From JAGVSR01 sp033765145 (GTDB lineage: Bacteria; Pseudomonadota; Alphaproteobacteria; Rhizobiales; Hyphomicrobiaceae), in contig JANRIH010000036.1 of NCBI GenBank assembly GCA_033765145.1, positions 165,030-229,029 on the forward strand: DNA of 64,000 bases, given 5' to 3'. The notes under the pieces were generated by a model that was not told the DNA's origin, did not search any database, and was given only the letters and a program-made list of their open reading frames with translations. A program made the translations under genes and the position numbers. Below are positions 1 to 7,945 of the stretch, in pieces (within the stretch, counting starts at the first letter, position 1; every line of letters begins with the position of its first letter).

Positions 1-1
1 G

Positions 2-1306
2 GCGGTGCATGCGCTCAAGGACATCGACCTCGAAGTCTACCGCGGCGAGACGGTCGGCATCGTCGGATCGAATGGCGCTGGGAAATCGACGCTCCTGCAG
101 GTCGTTTGCCGAACGCTGAAACCGGACAGCGGCACGCTCGAAGTCAACGGGCGTATCTCGGCACTTCTGGAACTCGGCACGAGCTTCAATCCCGAGTTCA
201 CGGGCCGAGAGAACGTGCGCATCAACGCGCTCGTGCTCGGCCTCACGCTCGCGGAACTCGAGCGAAAATTCCCCGATATCGTTGCATTCGCCGACATAGG
301 CGATTTCATAGACCGGCCGGTCAAGACCTATTCGAGCGGAATGTTCGCACGGCTCGCGTTCGCGGTTGCGATCCACGTCGATCCCGAAATTCTCATCATC
401 GACGAAGCGTTGGCTGTCGGTGACGAGGCCTTCCGGCGGAAGTGCTACGCGCGACTCGAACGCATCAAGCACAGTGGCGCGACGATCCTTTTCGTCTCGC
501 ACTCCGCGAACACGATCATCGAGCTGTGCGACCGCGCGATCCTCATGTATCGCGGTGAAAAGCTCATGACCGGGACACCACGCGACATCATCACGTACTA
601 TCAAAAGCTCGTCTACTCCGATCCTGCGGAGCACCGCGCGATCGTCGCGAACATCCGCGCGGGTGGCGATCCGGTGAATAGCGACGCGAAGAGCACTACT
701 GGTGCGAACGAACGGGGTGACCCATCGCCGCCGGCGGACGGTCCGCGCGCGGCGGCAGGTCAGACGATACCAAGCGCCGGGCGCGATACGGCACCTGTTC
801 CGTCCGTTTCCGACGCCGATTATTTCGATCCGAGCCTCAAGAGCAAATCGTTCGAGAGCTATCCCACCCGCGGCGCGGAAATCTCGAACGTGCGGATCCT
901 CGATGCAACCGGCAAGAAGGTGAACGCGCTGACGACCGGCCGCGACTATGTCTACACCTATGACGTACGTTTCACCCAGGACTGCCAGAATGTCCGTTGC
1001 TCGATGCTGTTGAAGACCGTGACGGGTGTGGAACTCGGTGCACAGTGGACGACGCCGTTCGGTATGGGAATCCCCGAGGTCAAGGCTGGGACGAACTTGC
1101 GCGTCTCATTTCCGTTCCGGCTGCCGCTCAACCCGGGCAACTATTTCGGAAACGCGGGCGTGCAAGGCTTCATCGATGATGAAATGTGCATCATGCATCG
1201 ATTGATCGATGCCATTATGTTCAAGATCCGTCCGACAAAGCGCGGCCGCGCCGATCGCTACGTAGATATCCTCTCAGGCGAGCCGGAGGTCGTCGAGATA
1301 TCTTGA
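2..1306 (+). CDS. wzt: Polysaccharide ABC exporter ATPase, Wzt type (5' end outside window)
   Basis: ATPase subunit of an ABC-2 type exporter that moves a lipid-linked polysaccharide across the inner membrane. Counting from the first GTG at base 5, Walker A (GSNGAGKST) is at about residues 21-29, the ABC signature lies in YSSGMFARLAFA, and Walker B is ILIIDEALAVGD. After a low-complexity linker (about 215-270), residues 285-433 form a beta-rich domain like the C-terminal carbohydrate-binding domain of Wzt, which reads the finished end of O-antigen chains. The frame stays open to the window edge, and family members usually carry some 40-60 more residues before Walker A, so the true start and probably the permease gene lie upstream. 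It converges with the methyltransferase gene, 36 bases away. Family assignment is firm; the substrate is inferred from the locus. Confidence 0.9.
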   Translation, partial: AVHALKDIDLEVYRGETVGIVGSNGAGKSTLLQVVCRTLKPDSGTLEVNGRISALLELGTSFNPEFTGRENVRINALVLGLTLAELERKFPDIVAFADIGDFIDRPVKTYSSGMFARLAFAVAIHVDPEILIIDEALAVGDEAFRRKCYARLERIKHSGATILFVSHSANTIIELCDRAILMYRGEKLMTGTPRDIITYYQKLVYSDPAEHRAIVANIRAGGDPVNSDAKSTTGANERGDPSPPADGPRAAAGQTIPSAGRDTAPVPSVSDADYFDPSLKSKSFESYPTRGAEISNVRILDATGKKVNALTTGRDYVYTYDVRFTQDCQNVRCSMLLKTVTGVELGAQWTTPFGMGIPEVKAGTNLRVSFPFRLPLNPGNYFGNAGVQGFIDDEMCIMHRLIDAIMFKIRPTKRGRADRYVDILSGEPEVVEIS

Positions 1307-1342
1307 TCTTTGTTCCGAGGCGTTACAGGGCCTTATCGAGGT

Positions 1343-2065
1343 TCAGAGCAATTTCGCAAGTTTTGCAAGATGATCGCGGCGGAACGCGTCGCTGATGAAG
1401 ATCGCATCTCCAAAGCGTAACTGTCCGTCGGGACCCGAGAGCCCAAGGTAGATGGAATGTAGATTGTAGCCGTTAGTTCTGAGGCAACTCCAGATTTCGT
1501 CGAACAACGGCGCGCCCTCGTAATGGGGAGCCGCAAAAAACTCGGTCAGAATAATATCGATCCGCTGCTCGGAGAGCAGTGACCCTGCTCCTTTCAGAAT
1601 TTGCAGTTCCGCGCCTTGCGTATCGAGTTTCAGAATTTCAATATGACGAACGCCGATTTCAGCACAAACGTGATCGAGCCGGCGGACGGCCACCGGAACG
1701 CGATCGACCATCACATGCGCCGCGTCGAAGTATCGGGGGCCCGTGGCGCGCGGAAATAGTGAAGACGTTGCCGGAAAAGCGCCCAAATGAAATTCGGCGT
1801 ACCCGTCGGTGTCAGACAGCGCCAAGTTGTGAACCGAGACTTGCGCATCGCCTGCAAACTTTTGCGTAAGGCCCTTACAATAGTCGGCTTGCGGCTCGAA
1901 CAGACGAACGGCCGCGCTACGGAACACAGATCTGAACCGATCTGCCGTCAGGCCCCGAAAGGCGCCGACATCGAAGATGGTGCGGACCTCGATCAGTCGT
2001 CCCAGTTGCTCGACGACGGAGAACGGGTCCTTACCTCGCGCTGTTGTACTGTCGATCCCGGCCAA
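1343..2065 (-). CDS. FkbM family methyltransferase
   Basis: A 240-residue SAM-dependent methyltransferase of the FkbM family, whose members O-methylate sugars and natural products. The SAM-binding loop reads IFDVGAFRG (about residues 30-38) and the family motif LKLDTQGAELQILKGA is near 145-160. The start is a TTG with AGGGGCAGG just upstream; no better start is visible. It is the last gene of a minus-strand run and begins 14 bases after the small gene upstream. It is one of three FkbM genes here, which suggests methylation at several positions, or of a chain end, of the glycan built by this locus. The acceptor cannot be read from sequence. Confidence 0.85.
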   Translation of the reverse strand: MAGIDSTTARGKDPFSVVEQLGRLIEVRTIFDVGAFRGLTADRFRSVFRSAAVRLFEPQADYCKGLTQKFAGDAQVSVHNLALSDTDGYAEFHLGAFPATSSLFPRATGPRYFDAAHVMVDRVPVAVRRLDHVCAEIGVRHIEILKLDTQGAELQILKGAGSLLSEQRIDIILTEFFAAPHYEGAPLFDEIWSCLRTNGYNLHSIYLGLSGPDGQLRFGDAIFISDAFRRDHLAKLAKLL

Positions 2066-2079
2066 AGCCTGCCCCTAAG

Positions 2080-2418
2080 CTATCCGTTGGACGCGTGGAC
2101 GGGCGCAGTCCGCCTCTCGTGGGCGCGCAACTCGTCGATCAACGCATGATGTCGCTCGCTCATTCGGACGACACCTTTGAACCGATGCAGGGGCGAGTCA
2201 GACGGAATTGATGGGAACCGTTTGGGCTCCAGATACTTCCTGCTCAGAGTTGATTGTAAGCGGCGGACGTCGATGGGCGCAGGCGGCGTCGGGGGAGCCG
2301 TTCGCCCCAGCATCCGAACGGCCGTCAACCGCGAGCGCACGATCTGCTTCACCAGCGCCAATTTGACGTAAGCGCCTTCGCCAACCAATCGTCTGACCCG
2401 CGTCTTCATTCCGCTCAT
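2080..2418 (-). CDS. Small basic hypothetical protein between two methyltransferase genes
   Basis: A 112-residue, arginine-rich protein I do not recognise. It has no clear signal peptide or membrane segment. The N-terminal half (about 1-40) is strongly basic and could form an amphipathic helix; the C-terminal part contains RFKGVVRMSERHHALIDELR. The case for a real gene is positional: its ATG overlaps the stop of the FkbM gene upstream in an ATGA, and its stop lies 14 bases before the next gene, as expected for a translationally coupled operon member. It could be a locus-specific accessory protein or a decayed remnant of a larger enzyme. Confidence 0.55.
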   Translation of the reverse strand: MSGMKTRVRRLVGEGAYVKLALVKQIVRSRLTAVRMLGRTAPPTPPAPIDVRRLQSTLSRKYLEPKRFPSIPSDSPLHRFKGVVRMSERHHALIDELRAHERRTAPVHASNG

Positions 2419-3170
2419 CGCGCCACGTCTCCAACGTCAGACGCCAGACCGCGCCACCGCGCCACGACGATGCCGTCGGGCTGATCTTCCGGTGCCTGCT
2501 CCTCAAATAGGATCTCGTGACACTCACCCAGGAGACCGACCACTTCCGCGTGAATGCGGGGACCATGGGTGCCGATGATCCAGTATTCGACCGAGCCTGC
2601 ACTCAGGACCGCGCGCGACGATCTCAAAACGGCGAGTTCCGCGCCCTGGATATCGAGCTTTGCGAGCGTCACCGTCCCTCCGATCCGCGCGAGCAACGCC
2701 TCGAGCGTCACCGCGGGCACTGTGATGTCGTCGGGGCGCGATGCGCTCGGACGATCGAGAACGTGGCTGCCGAATGACCGGCGCGCGAACCGCACTTCGC
2801 TCGCACCCGAATAGACGGCCTCGTCCACGAGCTCGATCTTGTCGGGCGGGACGGCGTTCAGCGCGAGCGTCTCGTGGAAACGCGCACGGAAATCAGGACT
2901 TGGATCGACGGCGACGATGCGAAATCCCGGTCTCCGCCGGTAGCAAAGGACGCAGTAATATCCGAGGGCCGCTCCGATATCGACAAAGCAACCCCTGCTT
3001 CCAGCAGATGCCAAAATCCGCTCGAACCACGCCTCTTCGACCGGTTCGTGGATCGGCGCTTCTTGCGTCGCGTAGCGTTCCAACTGTTCCGACATGAGAT
3101 CGCGGCGATAGATCATCACCCCGTTGGCGAACTCGAAGACCTCGTTCTCGGTGGCAACGTTCGTCGTCAC
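2415..3170 (-). CDS. FkbM family methyltransferase
   Basis: A SAM-dependent FkbM-type methyltransferase of 251 residues from the chosen start. The SAM loop is FVDIGAALGYY and the later family motif is LAKLDIQGAELAVL. The frame stays open to an ATG at 3224 and beyond, but I prefer the GTG at 3170: it has AAAGGGG at good spacing and begins four bases after the preceding stop, whereas the ATG has no ribosome-binding site and would overlap the neighbour by about 50 bases. It sits in the minus-strand operon with a glycosyltransferase and the sulfotransferase fusion, and likely decorates the same glycan. Confidence 0.82.
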   Translation of the reverse strand: MTTNVATENEVFEFANGVMIYRRDLMSEQLERYATQEAPIHEPVEEAWFERILASAGSRGCFVDIGAALGYYCVLCYRRRPGFRIVAVDPSPDFRARFHETLALNAVPPDKIELVDEAVYSGASEVRFARRSFGSHVLDRPSASRPDDITVPAVTLEALLARIGGTVTLAKLDIQGAELAVLRSSRAVLSAGSVEYWIIGTHGPRIHAEVVGLLGECHEILFEEQAPEDQPDGIVVARWRGLASDVGDVAR

Positions 3171-3174
3171 GCGG

Positions 3175-4488
3175 CTAAGCCCCTTTAGATCCAGACGCTT
3201 CCGCCTCGAGGCAGCGTTCGACATAGCGGTTCGGCGCACAGTTGGAACGGTAGAGTGCTCCTTGACGCACAGCGCCAGCGCGGAACGCGTCGCGCTCTTC
3301 GTAGATGCGCGCGATCGCACGACCGAATTCCATCGCCGTCGAAGCGGTCAGGCCCGAGTCCTCCGCGATCATGCTCGCAGGATACGTGTTCGCTGTTGCT
3401 ACGATAATCTTGTCCATGGATAGCGCCTCCGAGACGACGCCCGAAGAGCGATAGGCATATTCCTTCTGTCCATACGGCATCAACACGACATCGCTCGTGG
3501 CCGTCAGCTCTGCATATGTCTTGTCGTCGAGCGTATCGGTGATGAGGCGCACGGTGTCGCCGAAGGACCTCAGGCGGTCGATGGCTTTCAGGACCTGCGG
3601 ATTGTAGCCCACGATCTGGGGCGTTGCCTGAATGACGAAACGCAAGGGTTCCGCTTTGGCCGGAATCCCGTCCGCTTCGAGAACGCGCAGCGCTTCGGCC
3701 ACGATGTCCGGAATGAGATGAAAGCCCTTCTCGAGACGCGCCGGACCAAGATGGACGATCTTCAGCGTTCCGCTCTCAGCGGCCCTGTCCCAGTGCTTCG
3801 TCACCATGTCGGGCGTGGTGACGGGGGCATCGACGGCCGGCAGCGGCAGCGCGTCGACGCGCGTCTTCCACACATTCGCGATGTGGGCTGAGAGCCGCTC
3901 GTTCTCGCCGTAGAGGAAGAGCCGCCGCCCGATCATGTTGCGCGCCTTCCACGCGGTGACGGAATGCACGATGGGCATGTCGGCAACACGGTTCGGCATC
4001 ACGCCTACGGGGTCATAGGGCGTGCAGACATGAAACACCGGCAGGCTCTCCGCACGATCGTCGGACAGCAGGAGGTGGAGTGCCGCATACGTGTGGCCAT
4101 CGGCCGTATGAAAGAGCATCCGGTCGCGGTTCGTCAGTTTCAAGCGCGCGGCACCCTCGCGAATATCCGCCGCGAGCGCTTCATGCGGGACCTTCGACTG
4201 CGGCTTTCTTTTTGCGGCCAGCCATGAGCCGATCATCGGCAGTCGGTCGGACCAGGCGGCATCAGCCTGCGGTTTGCGGTTCTTCTCGTAAGCATCGTAC
4301 ATGGAGACGGAGAAGATCGGAGCAATCGCAAGTTCGTTCGAATCGGGGAACGACGCCGACCGATGGCAGATCCAGGCCGGCGACAATCCAGCAATTCGCG
4401 CCGATTCGGCGATGCGCGTCGACAGCGCGTGATGGTGCCCGCGCGTGTCTCGCAGCGATGGATCGGCAATGGCGAAGCGGGAACCCAA
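3175..4488 (-). CDS. Glycosyltransferase, family 4-like (GT-B fold)
   Basis: A 437-residue protein with a C-terminal half typical of GT-B glycosyltransferases: IVHLGPARLEKGFHLIPDIV marks the second Rossmann domain, followed by TSDVVLMPYGQKEYAYRSSG and VVSEALSMDKIIVAT, which resemble the donor-binding E-x7-E region of family 4. The N-terminal half is divergent. The start is set by a TTG at 4488 preceded at seven bases by a perfect GGAGG; a longer reading to an ATG at 4560 would overlap the upstream gene. It lies 40 bases after the sulfotransferase fusion. It probably transfers one sugar of the repeat unit; donor and acceptor are unknown. Confidence 0.78.
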   Translation of the reverse strand: MGSRFAIADPSLRDTRGHHHALSTRIAESARIAGLSPAWICHRSASFPDSNELAIAPIFSVSMYDAYEKNRKPQADAAWSDRLPMIGSWLAAKRKPQSKVPHEALAADIREGAARLKLTNRDRMLFHTADGHTYAALHLLLSDDRAESLPVFHVCTPYDPVGVMPNRVADMPIVHSVTAWKARNMIGRRLFLYGENERLSAHIANVWKTRVDALPLPAVDAPVTTPDMVTKHWDRAAESGTLKIVHLGPARLEKGFHLIPDIVAEALRVLEADGIPAKAEPLRFVIQATPQIVGYNPQVLKAIDRLRSFGDTVRLITDTLDDKTYAELTATSDVVLMPYGQKEYAYRSSGVVSEALSMDKIIVATANTYPASMIAEDSGLTASTAMEFGRAIARIYEERDAFRAGAVRQGALYRSNCAPNRYVERCLEAEASGSKGA

Positions 4489-4528
4489 GTGTCGTCCTCC
4501 GGCCCGAAGGGGCTCAGCGCATTCGTCG

Positions 4529-6532
4529 TCAGAAATACTTCCACGCTTCTTCTGGCCCAACCATGTTGAATGGCGGATACCGATAGGCGAGGTTGTCGGC
4601 GAAGTGGGTCGAGAACGCGCCCATTCCGCAATTGTAGACGACCTGCGTCGCCGTCTTGCGGTGTTTCAGTCCGCGTAGTGCTGTCAGAAGCGCCAATGTC
4701 TCGTCCCATGCGAAGAAGGCTTTCAAGGTCTTCGACGGCTGGCGATTTGGCGTGATGTCGAGGCGGCGGCGAATGTCGGGCGTCATCGCGGCGTTTGTGA
4801 ACTCGAGATAATCGGTCTCGTCCATCCAGTAGCACTGCATGAGCTCGGCCATCAGCGGTCTCAGCTTGTCGGCTGTCGTCGCCCAACCCCAAGGCTGAAA
4901 GCGGCCGAAATACTCGCCCTCGTTCGCAAGCCGGAAATGGTGACCGTAAACTGAGAAGGCATCGTCGACCGATGCGATCGTCTCAAGCTCCTTGCGGAAG
5001 ACGGCGACACAATCGCGGCTCGGGAAGCAATCGTCCTCGAGAAACAAGATCGAACGGTAGTTGTCCGACATGAAGCGCATGGCCTGGATCATCATTTTTC
5101 TGAAACCCAGGTTGCCACGGCGACGGTGGATGCGCTTCACGGGAAACTTCCGCGCCATAGCTTCGACTGCATTCGTTTGCGCGCGCTTCTGCGGGTTACC
5201 CTGGTCGCCGTCGATGAAGACGTGAACACGATGCAGCGCATGCTGGTGCGCGAGGCTGTAGAGCGTGCTTTCAATAAGCCGGGGCCGATTGAAGCCGAAT
5301 ATCGCGATGCCGAAGTCGGAGCCGTCGCCCGTGACCTCGACCTGGCGAGGGACGTGCCTCCAGATTTCGGGGACGAAGGACTCGGTCGCAGTCTGCTTGG
5401 CTTTCTGATCCACTGCCTGGGCCGATTTTGCCGCGGCACCGCTGGCCGGCGACGTGGCCGACGAGGGAATTTTCTCCGGCGGTGCCGTTCGCTCCATCCG
5501 GCGCGCGCGCAGCAGGCTTCGCGGTCCACCCAGTAGGCCCCGTCGCAGATCCTCGATCCGCTTGACCTTCTCGACAACCATCGACTTCAGCTGATCGATC
5601 TCCTGGCCCTGTTCCGAGACCTTTTCAGACTGCCGCGCCAGGACGGACCGCAGATCCTCGATCGTCCGATCCTTTTCCTCGACGACGGCGTTCTCGGATT
5701 TGTTTGTCGCGCTGGCCCCGACTTCGGCGCGCAGATCCTTGATCCGGGCCTTCAAGGCTTCAATCTCGCGCTCGGCGCGAAGGGCGCGCTCGAGTCGCAG
5801 GCGCGAATAGAGCTGCACGCTCGAAATCATCGGACCGAAGGCGTCAAGGTGCGTTTCGGAGGATTTAGTCGCGTAACCCAGCCGCCGCATCAGCGGTCCG
5901 TGAAGATACTCGAACAGCTGATTGTCGCCCTCCTCGAACTCGGCCTCGCTCTTCTTGTTGTCGCCACTGCGGAAAAACTCCGGAAACCTCTCGTGCAAGG
6001 AGTCGAACGACGCCGTGAATGCGCCGCGGATCGGGAGTTCCAGGAAGTCAGATAGCTCAGTGGCCATGGCCCCGGGCTTCGCCAGCAAATCTTCGAACTT
6101 GATCAACAGCGTGTTCGGCCGATCATGGGGTTTCCAAGCATCGTAATGCTGGCTCCAGCCGCCAAACGTCACGGTGCCGAGATTGACATCCTGCAGGCTA
6201 ACTTCCTGCCGGCCGAACTGATTGAGATAGGCCGCATATGAAACGATTGCCGATCGACCTTCTCTGACGACATAGATCGCCTTTGCATCGTCCTCGGGAG
6301 CATCGTGCGTCTTGACGAGGTAGAGCTTCTTCTTCTCGTCTGCACGTGCCCGGAAATCCCGCCACGTCTGGCGATAGCTGACGTGGCCGACCATGTGGGC
6401 GATGGCCGGATCGCTACCGAGATCCTGGGTGTCGTTGTACTTCGAGTAGGTGTACTTGCCGAAGACCTGCCGGAGGAGCAGCCGCGTCAAGGTATTGCCC
6501 GAGCGCGGGTAGGATGCGATCCACACGATCAT
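4529..6532 (-). CDS. Fusion protein: PAPS sulfotransferase + coiled coil + GT-A-like glycosyltransferase
   Basis: A 667-residue multidomain enzyme. Residues 1-230 are a sulfotransferase: SYPRSGNTL at 7-15 is the 5'-phosphosulfate loop for PAPS, and VREGRSAIVSYAAYL near 89-103 is the 3'-phosphate-binding segment. Residues about 245-335 are heptad-rich and charged, a likely coiled coil. Residues about 400-667 form a nucleotide-sugar transferase-like domain: FGIAIFGFNRPRLIESTL opens it, and ILFLEDDCFPS near 497 supplies an acidic metal-binding motif like the EDD of GnT-I-type enzymes. The pairing suggests glycan extension and sulfation by one polypeptide, held together or oligomerised by the coil. 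PAPS could come from cysD/cysNC about 14 kb away. The sulfotransferase part is firm, the GT part fairly firm; the joint reaction is inference. Confidence 0.8.
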   Translation of the reverse strand: MIVWIASYPRSGNTLTRLLLRQVFGKYTYSKYNDTQDLGSDPAIAHMVGHVSYRQTWRDFRARADEKKKLYLVKTHDAPEDDAKAIYVVREGRSAIVSYAAYLNQFGRQEVSLQDVNLGTVTFGGWSQHYDAWKPHDRPNTLLIKFEDLLAKPGAMATELSDFLELPIRGAFTASFDSLHERFPEFFRSGDNKKSEAEFEEGDNQLFEYLHGPLMRRLGYATKSSETHLDAFGPMISSVQLYSRLRLERALRAEREIEALKARIKDLRAEVGASATNKSENAVVEEKDRTIEDLRSVLARQSEKVSEQGQEIDQLKSMVVEKVKRIEDLRRGLLGGPRSLLRARRMERTAPPEKIPSSATSPASGAAAKSAQAVDQKAKQTATESFVPEIWRHVPRQVEVTGDGSDFGIAIFGFNRPRLIESTLYSLAHQHALHRVHVFIDGDQGNPQKRAQTNAVEAMARKFPVKRIHRRRGNLGFRKMMIQAMRFMSDNYRSILFLEDDCFPSRDCVAVFRKELETIASVDDAFSVYGHHFRLANEGEYFGRFQPWGWATTADKLRPLMAELMQCYWMDETDYLEFTNAAMTPDIRRRLDITPNRQPSKTLKAFFAWDETLALLTALRGLKHRKTATQVVYNCGMGAFSTHFADNLAYRYPPFNMVGPEEAWKYF

Positions 6533-6659
6533 GGTCTGGCTGTCACTCCGTCCGTCCGCTCGATGCCGATCGCCCGGCTATCTCGTCGAGGCGCCGATTG
6601 CCCCGCAACACTAGCCTTGCCGCCTTTATAGAGACGGCGTCACGCCGTCCCGTTCGCGT

Positions 6660-7694
6660 TCACGACTTTCCGAATATTCCGCCCAGCATGCCGCCACTCG
6701 GCTTCGCGCTGCTCGCGATGGGCTCGGTTCCACCCTTCAAGACCAGGTCGAGCAGCTGGGCAGCCCGCGGATGCGGTCGCGCGATACAGATGAAGTCGCA
6801 GAATGGGAATTGTGTGCCTTTCAATCGCTCGATCATGGGCGAAATGCTGTCAGGTTCCACGACGGCCACCGGCTTGCTCCAGCGATCCATTTCGATGACG
6901 TGGAAGTCCTTAAGCAACTGCTCGACATAAACGACCGGCTTCAAGCGCGAGGACACGGCGAGCGGCGAGAACTCCATAAGACATGCGATCGGCGCGCCGC
7001 GGTACTTTCGCAGTCCATCCAGCACTTCCGGCTCGTTGCCCTGCGTATCGATCTTCATGAAGATCTCGCCTGCAGGCTTCAGGCCGTCGAGCAGATCGTC
7101 GAGCCGGGACGCACGTGTCGGGAAGACGATCGCCTCGGCCGGCTTGTTGATGAGCTTATTGTCTTCGGTATGGCCCGGCATTGCGAACATCGGGACGAGT
7201 GATGTGATGTTGCTGATTGCTGCGGGATGGAACTCGACCCAGCCGAGCTTGTTGAGCGCAATGTTCACCAGCGCCAATCGCGCGGCGAGGCCCGGCTCGA
7301 AGGCGAGCGTCCTGATTTTCAGCCCCGCCCGTTCGAGATGCTTGCCGGCGCGAATAACCCACTGGCCATAGTTCGTTCCGATGTCGAGATAGAGACCGCG
7401 CGGCGAGTGCCGGGCGACGTCCAACAGCACTTTCTCGGGAATCGAAGGTTCGCCGAGACCGGCATCAGGCAAATTCGACACCGATTCCAATCGCTTCTTA
7501 TAGCCGCCCTGATTGATGTTGCGGTCATCGTCCTTGACGCGCTTCGCGTAGAACCAGTCATCCTTGTAGACGTAGAGGAACAGTCCGCTGTGATAGACGA
7601 GATCGATCTGAGCCCGTTCGGCCTGGAGCGCGAACAGGGCCGCGCTCAACAGCGGATGCGATCCGACTTCGGCACTGTTCTTGAGGTCGATCAT
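6660..7694 (-). CDS. FkbM family methyltransferase
   Basis: A 344-residue FkbM-type methyltransferase. The SAM loop is LYLDIGTNYGQWVIRAG and the family motif is FMKIDTQGNEPEVLDGL. A divergent N-terminal region of about 100 residues (HSGLFLYVYKDDWFYAKR) precedes the catalytic domain. I start it at the ATG at 7694, which has GGAG eight bases ahead; a GTG at 7772 would add 26 residues with a weaker ribosome-binding site. It is the first gene of the minus-strand run and lies 127 bases upstream of the sulfotransferase fusion, so it may have its own transcript. Acceptor unknown. Confidence 0.83.
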   Translation of the reverse strand: MIDLKNSAEVGSHPLLSAALFALQAERAQIDLVYHSGLFLYVYKDDWFYAKRVKDDDRNINQGGYKKRLESVSNLPDAGLGEPSIPEKVLLDVARHSPRGLYLDIGTNYGQWVIRAGKHLERAGLKIRTLAFEPGLAARLALVNIALNKLGWVEFHPAAISNITSLVPMFAMPGHTEDNKLINKPAEAIVFPTRASRLDDLLDGLKPAGEIFMKIDTQGNEPEVLDGLRKYRGAPIACLMEFSPLAVSSRLKPVVYVEQLLKDFHVIEMDRWSKPVAVVEPDSISPMIERLKGTQFPFCDFICIARPHPRAAQLLDLVLKGGTEPIASSAKPSGGMLGGIFGKS

Positions 7695-7945
7695 TCTTCC
7701 GTCTCCGCCGGTCGCCAACTCAATCGGTCCTGCGCAATCGTCTAACACTTCCGGCCGTGCATGCGCCGCCACACGATCCGGAATTCCTGCGTCATGGGGT
7801 AGATCTTCGAAGCCGGGGATGCCCGCGACACGTGGTCTCGCCTGGGCCCTACGGACTCTCGATCAGACACTCCGTGCTCCGCATTCCGACCGAGTCCCGT
7901 CCAGCTGACCGGACGCAAACCCTGGCAAAACTTGGAATTTCTGCT

